From Ferroplasma sp. (lineage in GTDB: Archaea; Thermoplasmatota; Thermoplasmata; Thermoplasmatales; Thermoplasmataceae): 64,000 bases of DNA. The notes under the pieces are model-generated. The model saw nothing but the letters and a program-made list of their open reading frames with translations, was not told the DNA's origin and searched no databases. The stretch covers positions 1,178,001-1,242,000 of the forward strand of contig NZ_CP133597.1 in the NCBI RefSeq assembly GCF_031200575.1. Direction: 5' to 3'. Below are positions 37,650-45,962 of the stretch, one piece after another. The position numbers and the translations under genes were made by a program. How positions within the stretch are numbered: the stretch's first letter is position 1; every line of letters starts with the position of its first letter.

Positions 37650-38661
37650 CTATATTTTGGATAGATCAAGATGGTAAATATTATTGAAGTATCTTATAAA
37701 CCCATGCCTTATTCCCCTGATGATTTCAGGGAATGAAACCATAATTCCAATGGATTCCATTATCATGTTTACAATGATATATGCAATCATATAGGAGAAT
37801 ACCTGTATTATCATCCCATTCAATGATTTTGATAATAGGCGATCTATCTTTAACTGTGATTTCACTCTCTTGAATAATTCCTCTATGTTCCTTCTTAAAT
37901 TGTATGCATAGTAGATATATCTATCAGGTAAATTCATTATGTCTGTAATATACCTGTACTCAGAACCATCAACATTCACCCTTACAATCCTTAAATTCAA
38001 TTCATTACTCATTTCAATCATTTCATGGCCATTGACTCTCCCTGATTCAGTGTATACAGCATTTCTCCTTATCCTGGAAACAAATAATATAGTCCTATCA
38101 GCAAGCTCCCTGAACCTGTCTAAGTTATAGTAGCCCAAATCAAATACTAAAATGGATGAGTATAATATTTTACTATCCATGTCTTCTATAATATTATCAA
38201 ATAATGATGAATCATTTACATTTGCAGATGATATGTGTGCATTCAGTGGAACTGTAAATGGGAATACTACTGCAGGGACATGTATCTTCATTCCATCTGA
38301 TATTCCCTTATAGCTGCCTGAACCATTCATTAATGTTTTAATGAATGTTGAGTCTATAGCAAGAACACGCATGTATTTGCTGTATACCCTGTAGTCATGT
38401 GCCCTGATGTATGGATCTAATAATTTATAGAAAAGCTGGATAAATGGCATGTACGGTTTTATTTCTATTAAGCTTCGACAGCCATGACCTGCTTATTCCA
38501 TTGTCAATGGAAGTATCGGTTAAATCACAACCATGCAGTGCACTGTAAATTATGGCATATACATGGTCAATGAATTTAATCCTCTTTGAGTTTATATCAA
38601 GATTCATTGATTCTGATATTTCATTTGCTGGTTTATTCAGTATATCCTTCACTGTTTTCAT
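37650..38661 (-). pseudogene. IS4-family DDE transposase, frameshifted
   Basis: The N-terminal frame begins at 38661 (MKTVKDILNKPANEISESMN) and includes GCDLTDTSIDNGISRSWLSK. It leaves frame near 38440-38455, where the second frame starts MPFIQLFYKLLDPYIRAHDY. The core is then intact: VLAIDSTFIKTLMNG (first Asp), LVFDLGYYNLDRF (second Asp), and YNLRRNIEELFKRVKSQLKI, a Y-x2-R-x3-E-x6-K signature of IS4. A single base change in length would restore one ~330-residue protein. Confidence 0.82.
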
Positions 38662-38771
38662 AATAATTGAAAATTAAATTATCCTGTAAATATGACATGG
38701 TAGGATAAGGGTTAAGTATTGGAAACTGGTAAGAAACTTATTATTTTTCTTGTTTAAAATATATAAACATT

Positions 38772-39746
38772 CTAAAATCTATTAAATAAATCTATGTTAT
38801 CAAGATATCCAGACCACCATTCTCTGTTATTTTCATACCAATTAATTGTTTTTTTCAGTCCATTATCTATGTCTATTTTAGGCTTAAAACCCAATTTCAT
38901 TACTTTTGATGAATCCATTGAATATCTAAGGTCATTTCCTGGCCGATCATTTACATAATTTATCAGTGATTCTGGTTTATCCATAAATTTAAGGATTTTT
39001 CTAACAATGTCAATATTTGATAATTCTATTTCTGATCCGATATTATATATTTCCCCATTTTTTCCATGTATTAAAATATTTAATATTCCATTTACATTAT
39101 CTTCAACATATAACCAGTCTCTTGTATTTTCTCCATTTCCATATAATGGTATTTTCCTATTTAAAATCGAATATATTATTGTTTTTGGTATCAACTTCTC
39201 TGGATGCTGGTAAGGTCCGTAATTATTTGAGCTCCTTGTAATGCATACTGGTATTTTGTATGTTTTATAATATGACATTATTAAAAGGTCTGCAGAGGCC
39301 TTTGTTGCACTGTAAGGATTATTCGAATTAAGGCATGAATTCTCGCTGAAGGTTGTATTTATTGCATTACCGTAAACCTCATCTGTGGATATGTGAATAA
39401 ATTTTTCAATATTTTTATTTTCTTTAATATAATTTAAAATATTGTAGACACCATATATATTAGAATTCAAAAAATCATCTGCGTTTATAATTGAACGGTC
39501 AACATGGGATTCTGCTGCAAAATTTACAATATAGTCCATATTATTAATGGCACTTTTAACATCGTTTTTATTGTATAAATCGCCTTTTATAAATTTTATG
39601 TTTTCCTTTTCTAAATTCTTAATGTTGGATGCATATGTCAATTTATCAAAAACTGTAATATTATAATCACTGCTTTTTAATAGGTGTTTAACAAAGTTTG
39701 TGCCTATAAAACCATATCCTCCTGTTATCAAAATATTTTTAGACAT
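38772..39746 (-). CDS. rfbB: dTDP-glucose 4,6-dehydratase
   Basis: Extended SDR of 324 residues that converts dTDP-glucose to dTDP-4-keto-6-deoxyglucose. Seen: TGGYGFIGTNFV, VNFAAESHVDRSI, the catalytic STDEVYG and Y-x3-K in NPYSATKASADLL, SNNYGPYQHPEKLIP and LYGNGENTRDWLYVED, all hallmarks of RfbB. The start MSKNILITGG at 39746 is preferred over the longer frame (39767), since a minus-strand T/A box lies about 28 bases upstream. Divergent from rfbA; together they supply the FdtA/FdtB-like pathway at 45.5-47.0 kb. Confidence 0.92.
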   Translation of the reverse strand: MSKNILITGGYGFIGTNFVKHLLKSSDYNITVFDKLTYASNIKNLEKENIKFIKGDLYNKNDVKSAINNMDYIVNFAAESHVDRSIINADDFLNSNIYGVYNILNYIKENKNIEKFIHISTDEVYGNAINTTFSENSCLNSNNPYSATKASADLLIMSYYKTYKIPVCITRSSNNYGPYQHPEKLIPKTIIYSILNRKIPLYGNGENTRDWLYVEDNVNGILNILIHGKNGEIYNIGSEIELSNIDIVRKILKFMDKPESLINYVNDRPGNDLRYSMDSSKVMKLGFKPKIDIDNGLKKTINWYENNREWWSGYLDNIDLFNRF

Positions 39747-39784
39747 ATTCTTAAATATATATTTCATATAAAATGTTTAGCCAA

Positions 39785-39797
39785 AATTTAAATTATG
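39785..39797 (+). promoter_or_regulatory. TATA box deciding the rfbA start
   Basis: aaatttaaattat is centred about 26 bases before ATG 39816, favouring that start over ATG 39795. Confidence 0.6.
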
Positions 39798-39815
39798 AAT
39801 GCCAATTATGTCTAT

Positions 39816-40538
39816 ATGAAAGGTATAATACTTGCCGGTGGTACAGGTACAAGGTTGAAAGCTCTGACAAAGGTTACAAATAAGCATCTATTGCCTATAT
39901 ATGATAAACCTATGATATATTTTCCCATTAATACTTTAAAAAGTGCAGCTATTGATTCCATACTAGTAGTTACAGATAAAAGAAGGACAAGTGATTTTCT
40001 ATTGCTGCTTGGAAGTGGAAGTGATTTCGATGTAAGGTTTACATATGCCTTGCAAGAAAGTGCTAAAGGTATCGCCGATGCTTTGAGTAAAGCTAAGGAT
40101 TTTGTATATATCGATGATATGACTGTTGTACTTGGTGACAACATAATTTTTGGGAATGTAAAAGAATTAAGAGAACCATTGCGTAAAAGTTGTAGGATAT
40201 TTTTAAAAAAAGTGGAAGACCCAGAAAGATTTGGAATAGCGTATATTGAGAATGGAAGGATTACAAAGATCGTTGAAAAACCAAAAAAAATCACATCAAA
40301 TCTTGCCATCATAGGTTTGTATCAATATAAAAGTAATGTTTTTGATATAATTAACAAAGTACAACCGTCCAAAAGAGGCGAAATGGAAATCACAGATGTG
40401 AATAAGTACTTTCTGGACAATGATGATATTGAATATAGAATAATTGATAATGAGTGGATAGATGCTGGAACTATCGAATCATTATTCACAGCTAGCGAAA
40501 TGGAAAAAACTTTTGTAAGTAAAGTTAAATATTCATAA
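39816..40538 (+). CDS. rfbA: Glucose-1-phosphate thymidylyltransferase
   Basis: Nucleotidyltransferase of 240 residues that makes dTDP-glucose from dTTP and glucose-1-phosphate. Seen: MKGIILAGGTGTRLKALTKV, KHLLPIYDKPMIYFPI, metal-site VVLGDNIIFG, DPERFGIAYIENGRI, IVEKPKK and the GEMEITDVNKYFL acceptor segment, then WIDAGTIESLFTAS. All core motifs are present, and the enzyme is of the short type without a C-terminal extension. ATG 39816 is chosen from the TATA box and the conserved N-terminus. An IS110 element starts 22 bases after its stop. Confidence 0.9.
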   Translation: MKGIILAGGTGTRLKALTKVTNKHLLPIYDKPMIYFPINTLKSAAIDSILVVTDKRRTSDFLLLLGSGSDFDVRFTYALQESAKGIADALSKAKDFVYIDDMTVVLGDNIIFGNVKELREPLRKSCRIFLKKVEDPERFGIAYIENGRITKIVEKPKKITSNLAIIGLYQYKSNVFDIINKVQPSKRGEMEITDVNKYFLDNDDIEYRIIDNEWIDAGTIESLFTASEMEKTFVSKVKYS

Positions 40539-40580
40539 TATCATATAGATATTATTTAGAAATCATGAAAAACCTTATTT

Positions 40581-40752
40581 AGCCTCAGCTATATGACGAT
40601 ATAGCTGTGAGAATCGGAGGCGGTTGTTGGTATATTTGACCTTCGAGGCCGTTAATTAGAATACCCGCCCTTCGACTCGATTTCATACCTTATTAATATC
40701 TAATAAGGTGAATAGGAGTTTGTCGAGTCTACGATTCAGAATCTCACAGAAC
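40581..40752 (+). ncRNA. Candidate IS110 bridge (seek) RNA, copy F
   Basis: Three structural units as in the IS621 bridge RNA. (1) 5' hairpin CAGCTATAT-GACG-ATATAGCTG, 40586-40607. (2) Target-binding loop closed by GGCGG (40619-40623) and CCGCC (40665-40669). (3) Donor-binding loop closed by GACTCGA (40674-40680) and TCGAGTC (40723-40729), with inner hairpin ACCTTATTA/TAATAAGGT (40687-40709). TGAGA at 40608-40612 and TCTCA at 40742-40746 could close the whole. Guide TAATTAGA (40653-40660) matches the left insertion flank TATTTAGA (40553-40560) at 7 of 8. Donor guides TTTCAT and ATAGGA match the element's own ends. The RNA limits are estimates. Confidence 0.8.
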
Positions 40753-42219
40753 CACTAAGAGGTGATTAAATGGTAATTGGTTTGGATGTACATAAACGTT
40801 CCGTATATGCTACGGCTATGGAGGATAACGGTACTATTATTGTCCAGAGGAATATGGAGAATAATATGGAGACAGTGAATGGGTTTTTATCTGATTACAG
40901 GGATCATGATATTGTAATAGAATCATCTACATCAGGCAAGTATCTCTCTAAGGAATTATTAAAATTAAACTATAAGATACATTTGATAAATCCTGCAAAG
41001 GTTCCTGAAATAGCAAACAATTATAAGAAGACAGACAGGGAGGATTCATTCCAGCTTGCAGATGTATTCAGGAAGGGTGGAATGAAGGAGATATACATTA
41101 CATCAGGGGAAATAGAAAATACCAGGTCATTGGTTAGATACAGGCATTCCCTGGGGGAAGAGATAACCTTGAAGAAGAATAAGGTACATGCACTGTTAAC
41201 ATCCTATGGAATAATAATAAAAGCTACAGACCCGTTCGGTAAGAAGGGATTAAAAGAAATAGAGAATAATTATAATAATCTTAATTATTCTGATAAAATA
41301 GTACTGAGATCACTGTTAAATGACATATCATACATTAAGGATATGGAAAAGGAAATAGAAACAGAAATATTGATGTTGGATAGTGATTCTTAAACAAAAA
41401 TCTTTCCATTTCATGAGACATTTATTATCGACCTCTTATAATAATTAATCTTTCTTCTTCTGTAACTATCTTTCAAATTCTTTAAAAATCCTCTGTAATA
41501 TTCCCTGAAACTACTATCATTATTCCATTTACCTAAAAACTGCAAAGGTGAATAGTAATCAAGGGTAGAATGTGGCCTTATATTATTATAATCATAGAAT
41601 GCATTCTCTATCATTATTTTACCTTCATTATAATTATTGATTTCATTGATCCATATATAATCAGTTTTAATTGAATTATGGAAGCTTTCAATATCACCAT
41701 TTTCCTCTGGTGTTTCCCTTTCTATGTATTCATGGTTAATTCCCATTATTTTAAGATAATTATTGAACTCTTTAGATATGTACTGGGGACCATTATCTGT
41801 TCTTAATGTAATATTATCAGGTATTATACCATTGAATTTCCTTATAATAGCATCATCTATTGCATTTATTGCATCCTTAGCTGTGCATGATGTATTATAA
41901 TTATAGCCATACCATTCCTTGGAGAATACATCCTTAATACACATTAAATAGGTCATTCCATTGTTTGTTGGAATATAAGTAATATCTGTTTCAATCAGCA
42001 TTTCAGGCTTATCAGCTCTTAGTAGTTTCAGTTCCTTTCTGTTCTTATGATCGTGCACTGGAAGTGTCATATTATTATCCTTCATTATTTTATATACAGT
42101 TTTTCTGGCTATTCTTATGCCTGAATTCCTTAATAATGCCCAGATTGTAAACGCCGGTTGATTTTTGTGCATTTTCGCCGGAATAAAATTGACCCGTATC
42201 GCCAGTTTAATTTTGACCC

Positions 42220-43440
42220 ATGCGTTATACAAAACAGTGGTCAGAATTGTATGGTTTTGAGGTGTGGAGAATGATTCGCAATATGAAGAATGATGGAATG
42301 AGCATAAGATCAATAGCAAAGGAGATGGGAATATCCAGGAACAGTGTCAGGAAGTATCTCAAGGGTGAACCTGTGAAGAAAAATAAAAAGAAAAAAGCAT
42401 CTAAGCTTGATCCTAACAGGGATACAGTAAAGGAACTCATTGAAAGAGACAATCTTTCTGCTGTCAGGATACTGGAAGAGATAAGGAAGAAGGGATACAA
42501 TGGTGGCTACACAATACTGAAAGAATACTGCCACGATATCAGGAAGAATAGGCCAATACAGGCAGTGTACCGCTATGAAACTGGACCGGGAAATCAATCA
42601 CAGGTAGACTTTGGTGAATTTGGACATATAGAATATGATGGCAAATCAAGGAAATTATATGCATTCTCAATGATACTGGGATATTCAAGGATGAGGTATG
42701 CTGAATTCACCACTGACATATCCACAGAGAATACCATAAAAATGCATTTAAATGCATTTGAATACTTTGGCGGTTTCACAGACACAATATTATATGACAA
42801 TATGAAGCAGGTTGTACTTGAAAGAAAGGCCAATACACAAGAATCACATTTCAATGAGAAATTCATGGACTTTGCAGATTATTATGGGATAATAATGAGG
42901 CTATGCTATCCATACAGGCCGCAGACAAAGGGAAAGATTGAGAACACAATCAAATATCTTCGATACAACTTCTTCAATGGAAGAACATTCACAGATCTAA
43001 ATGACATAAACATCCAGTGCCATGAATGGCTGAAGAGAGTTAATTCACAGGTACATGGAACAACACATGAAATACCTGCAGAGAGGAAAAAGAGGGAAAA
43101 CCTCAATTCAATATCAGCTGTGCCAGGATACTTTACACATAAAAAGGAAACCAGAAAGGTATCGAGGGAATGCTATGTTTCCTATAAGGGAAACAGGTAT
43201 TCGGTGCCATGGAAATATGCAGGCAGGGAATGCGGTGTTATGGAGAATTCAGGGAAGATAATAATTGAAATTGATTCAGCAACAGTTGCAGAACATGGCA
43301 TACTCAATGGAACCGGCAGGATATCAAGAAAGAAGGAACATTTTGATGGATTGTTAAAAGCAATAAGGGATGAGAATAAGAATACATATTCCAGCATTGT
43401 TGAGAAACGTGACCTGAAAAGGTATGAGGATGTGATGTAA
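42220..43440 (+). CDS. istA: IS21 transposase IstA
   Basis: DDE transposase of 406 residues. Seen: N-terminal helix-turn-helix MSIRSIAKEMGISRNSVRKY, an rve core beginning SQVDFGEFGHIEYDGK (first Asp), DTILYDNMKQVV (second Asp), and PQTKGKIENTIKYLR (Glu), then a C-terminal beta domain (YVSYKGNRYSVPWKYAG). ATG 42220 starts 75 bases inside the left end. The stop TAA shares its last A with the istB ATG (TAATG), so the two are coupled. It cuts and joins the element ends with IstB. Confidence 0.92.
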   Translation: MRYTKQWSELYGFEVWRMIRNMKNDGMSIRSIAKEMGISRNSVRKYLKGEPVKKNKKKKASKLDPNRDTVKELIERDNLSAVRILEEIRKKGYNGGYTILKEYCHDIRKNRPIQAVYRYETGPGNQSQVDFGEFGHIEYDGKSRKLYAFSMILGYSRMRYAEFTTDISTENTIKMHLNAFEYFGGFTDTILYDNMKQVVLERKANTQESHFNEKFMDFADYYGIIMRLCYPYRPQTKGKIENTIKYLRYNFFNGRTFTDLNDINIQCHEWLKRVNSQVHGTTHEIPAERKKRENLNSISAVPGYFTHKKETRKVSRECYVSYKGNRYSVPWKYAGRECGVMENSGKIIIEIDSATVAEHGILNGTGRISRKKEHFDGLLKAIRDENKNTYSSIVEKRDLKRYEDVM

Positions 43441-44198
43441 TGGGTCCATATGAAAGGGTTCATGAATGCCTTTTAAAACTCGGTATGGCAACGATGGAAA
43501 GCACTATAGATTCATACCTTGAAGCATCAAAAAATAGGCCTGTAATGGAAATACTTGACCATTTATTATCGGAGGAGTTGAAGCACAAAACATCAAAGAA
43601 GACGGAGAACATGCTTAACTGGTCAGGTTTCCCATTCAGGAAAACAATAGATGATTTTGATTTCTCATTCCAGCCATCAATAGATCGAATGGTGATTGAT
43701 GAACTGATGACACTAAGGTTTATACACAATACAGAGAATGTTGTATTCTTAGGTCCACCCGGTGTAGGAAAGACACATCTATCCATTGCACTGGGAATGA
43801 GGTCAATCATGTCTGATATTCCTGCATATTACATATCTGCAGTGAAACTGGTGCAGACACTAAAGAAGGATTATGATTTGAAGCGCTTAGAATACAGGAT
43901 AAAGACATATTCACGCTTTAAATTAATGATAGTGGACGAGATAGGATATCTTCCATTGACAAGGGAAGAATCCAACCTGTTCTTCCAGTTTGTATCATCC
44001 AGGTATGAAAGAAAGTCAACAATCTACACATCCAACAAATCTTTCTCAGAGTGGGGGGAGGTTCTCGGGGATCAGGTCATGGCTGCAGCAGTGCTCGATA
44101 GAATACTGCACCACTGCACAGTTGTCAATATAAAAGGCGAATCCTACAGGATTAAGGACAGGAAGAGGAATTCTTTCCAAAAAGATAAAAGGGAGTGA
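43440..44198 (+). CDS. istB: IS21 helper ATPase IstB
   Basis: AAA+ ATPase of 252 residues, DnaC/DnaA-like, that loads target DNA for IstA. Seen: Walker A VVFLGPPGVGKTHLSIALG at about 100-118, Walker B LMIVDEIGYLPL, and sensor-like STIYTSNKSFSEW, then DRILHHCTVVNIKGESYR at the C-terminus. Full length for the family. Starts on the last base of the istA stop. Confidence 0.92.
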   Translation: MGPYERVHECLLKLGMATMESTIDSYLEASKNRPVMEILDHLLSEELKHKTSKKTENMLNWSGFPFRKTIDDFDFSFQPSIDRMVIDELMTLRFIHNTENVVFLGPPGVGKTHLSIALGMRSIMSDIPAYYISAVKLVQTLKKDYDLKRLEYRIKTYSRFKLMIVDEIGYLPLTREESNLFFQFVSSRYERKSTIYTSNKSFSEWGEVLGDQVMAAAVLDRILHHCTVVNIKGESYRIKDRKRNSFQKDKRE

Positions 44199-44494
44199 TA
44201 AAATGAGGAAAAGTATATATAAAGTGGGTCAATTCCAAACCGACGTTTTTGCACAGATCCTGACCGGCGTTTACACAGATCCTGTTATATCCATATGTTA
44301 CTCTTTCTCTGCATAGCTCTATTATTTTATTAATGGTACTGTTATCAATCCTTGCTGAAGATCTTCTATCCTCAATGTTTTCATGCTTCTTCCTGTAATA
44401 GTATGTTATTCTGTTGATTCCGGAATAATAGCATGCATTGCTTATTTTCATTCCATTATTATACATCTCATCCACTGAACTTACCTTTTCCTCC

Positions 44495-44761
44495 TCATAT
44501 AATTTTTTTTAAAATTTCATTTGCTATTGTCATTTCGCCTATTATTGCCTTCAGGCTTTCATTCTCTTTCATTAAAGACTTGTCAGGATCCTTTCCTTCT
44601 AAGCCCTTTCTCCCACCTTCCAGGAACTGCTCCTTCCATTTATAGAACATTGATACTGGTATTCCATGCTCCCTGCATATCTCTGCTATAGTTTCATTGC
44701 TGTTAAGCGACTCAATTATAATATTGAATTTTTCCTCGCCTGTATATAATCGTCCCGGCAT
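44495..44761 (-). CDS. IS3-family OrfA (copy C)
   Basis: HTH protein of 88 residues, YTGEEKFNIIIESLNSNETI then AEICREHGIPVSMFYKWKEQF, nearly identical to OrfA of copy D except for the first residues, where copy C has the copy-A end. It is intact, but its OrfB partner is interrupted by the IS21. Confidence 0.82.
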   Translation of the reverse strand: MPGRLYTGEEKFNIIIESLNSNETIAEICREHGIPVSMFYKWKEQFLEGGRKGLEGKDPDKSLMKENESLKAIIGEMTIANEILKKII

Positions 44762-45349
44762 TTACATTACCTCCCTTATATAATTATATAAATTATCCGT
44801 TATATATATCTCTTTAGCTTTGTATAAGTTTAAACTATCCATAACCAAGGAATATTATCAGAAATAGGAACAATAAATAGATTTTATAACAAGCTTAAGT
44901 TCGCCTCATACACTGGACTAATACCAGGTGAATACTCATCAGGTGAAAAAAAGGTAATGGGACATATAACAAAGCATGGTCCATCATTATTAAGATTCTT
45001 TTTAGTTGAAACAGCACATTCATTAATAAAGTATACAAAGAAGTTCAAATCTAAATATCTGAGCATAGTACGAAGATTAGGGAAGAAGAGGTCAATAATA
45101 GCAATAGCAAGGATACTAGCAGAAACAATCTATGCAATGTTAAAAAACAATGTAAGATACATTGAAAGGGAAAGAACTGAAACAGTCAATACTGATGAAT
45201 TATACTTTAAAAGGCTTGAAGAACTGTCATTAAAGAAAATAAACAACATGAGAAGAATTGCTAAAAATGGTAATGTGCATGACGATTCAGCAAATTTAAT
45301 ATATCATAGAGGCATAAAAGATTGTTAAGTATAGGTTTTTCATAGGAGG

Positions 45350-45545
45350 AGTTGCATACAACTGTATTGTAATGGCCAATAAAATAACTGGAATCTCAGG
45401 GAGGAAAATAATGTACATCGTGAGTTGACGTATGTTTGGACACCCTAAGATATTATTATTTGTTTTTATTTAATCAATGCAGTCCTTCCCTTTATCATCT
45501 ATTCCATAACTAAGTATTTATACTTATAGGCTATTGTGGAGTACC
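45350..45545. promoter_or_regulatory. Spacer with TATA box deciding the fdtA start
   Basis: Mostly featureless. tatttatactta at about 45515-45526 is centred about 26 bases before ATG 45546, favouring that start over the in-frame TTG at 45534. Confidence 0.55.
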
Positions 45546-45962
45546 ATGAGTCCTCATGAAAAGGTCATTAAATATTTTTCTGCACCTCATATAGATGAAA
45601 GGGGGATATTAACAGTTATTACGGATAATATTCCAATAGATAACTTTGAAATCAAGCGCGTATATTATGTAAAAACATCAAAAAAAAATGTTATCAGAGG
45701 TGGACATGCACATTATAGACAAACTCAGATTTTATTTAACATTTCGGGAAGATTAGAAATAGAACTTTATAATAGTATAGAGAACAAAAAATTATTATTA
45801 ACAGAATATGAGGGAATAATTATAAGTCCTTTAATATGGATTAATATCAGGAGTTTAACTAATAACTCTCTTTACATGGTCTTAGCAGATGGGGAGTATA
45901 ATGAGAATGAGTATATAAGAGATAAGGATAAATTTATGGAGCTGATTTCAAGTGATAATTAA
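45546..45962 (+). CDS. fdtA: dTDP-4-keto-6-deoxyhexose 3,4-ketoisomerase, FdtA/QdtA-like cupin
   Basis: Single-domain cupin of 138 residues. Seen: HIDERGILTVITDNIPIDNFEIKRVYYV, the catalytic-histidine segment VIRGGHAHYRQTQILF (the RGxHAH motif of FdtA/QdtA/WxcM), ELYNSIENKKLLL, and PLIWINIRSL. These enzymes move the keto group from C4 to C3 of dTDP-4-keto-6-deoxyglucose. It overlaps the following aminotransferase by 11 bases, as expected for the FdtA-FdtB pair. Whether the Fuc3N or Qui3N series is made cannot be read from the sequence. Confidence 0.85.
   Translation: MSPHEKVIKYFSAPHIDERGILTVITDNIPIDNFEIKRVYYVKTSKKNVIRGGHAHYRQTQILFNISGRLEIELYNSIENKKLLLTEYEGIIISPLIWINIRSLTNNSLYMVLADGEYNENEYIRDKDKFMELISSDN

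Larger units (their letters stand above)
37417..38733 (-). mobile_element. IS4-family element with 7-bp target duplication
   Basis: Perfect terminal inverted repeat CTTACCAGTTTCCAATA (37417-37433) against TATTGGAAACTGGTAAG (38717-38733), flanked by a direct repeat AAACTTA (37410-37416 and 38734-38740). Length 1317 bp. About 215 non-coding bases separate the left end from the transposase stop; they hold a strong hairpin (37606-37636). The transposase gene is frameshifted. Confidence 0.88.
42146..44275 (+). mobile_element. IS21-family element, intact
   Basis: Length 2130 bp, bounded by TGTAAACGCCGGT (42146) and its inverse ACCGGCGTTTACA ending at 44275, with further internal end repeats (tttgtgcattttcgccgg and ccgacgtttttgcaca). 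Flanked by a perfect 5-bp target duplication CAGAT (42141-42145 and 44276-44280). Both istA and istB are open. It is the innermost and therefore youngest layer of the nest. Confidence 0.92.
41371..44847 (-). mobile_element. IS3-family element, copy C, split by IS21
   Basis: Ends TGATGTTGGATAGT (41371) and ...ccataacca (44847), as in copy A. Removing the IS21 insert and one 5-bp duplication leaves 1342 bp, the same as copy A. It is a mosaic: bases 41371 to about 42000 resemble copy A, the segment from there through 44735 resembles copy D, and the right end resembles copy A again. OrfB is split by the IS21 (C-terminal part 41411-42145, N-terminal part 44276-44475). Confidence 0.85.
40770..45328 (+). 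pseudogene. IS110 transposase, interrupted (copy F)
   Basis: N-terminal RuvC-like (DEDD) domain from ATG 40770: VIGLDVHKRSVYAT (Asp), IVIESSTSGKYL (Glu), KKTDREDSFQLAD (Asp pair), then the coiled RSLVRYRHSLGEEITLKKNK region. It is cut at about 41370 by IS3 copy C. The C-terminal part resumes at 44848 with GILSEIGTINRFYNKLKFASYTG, where the catalytic Ser of this family lies in a YTG...SSG segment, and ends at TAA 45328. About 25 codons around TIPGINF are lost. A Shine-Dalgarno-like GAGGTG precedes the ATG. Confidence 0.82.
40561..45347 (+). mobile_element. IS110-family element, copy F, split by a nested IS3/IS21 insertion
   Basis: Left end AATCATGAAAAACC at 40561 and right end GGTTTTTCATAGGA at 45347. 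The shared 10-base inverted repeat ATGAAAAACC is unusual for strict IS110 members and recalls the IS1111 group. Order: 200-base structured non-coding region, transposase N-domain (40770-41370), IS3 copy C carrying an IS21, transposase C-domain (44848-45328). About 75 bases of transposase are missing at the junction, so the two halves may come from different copies joined by recombination. Confidence 0.85.
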
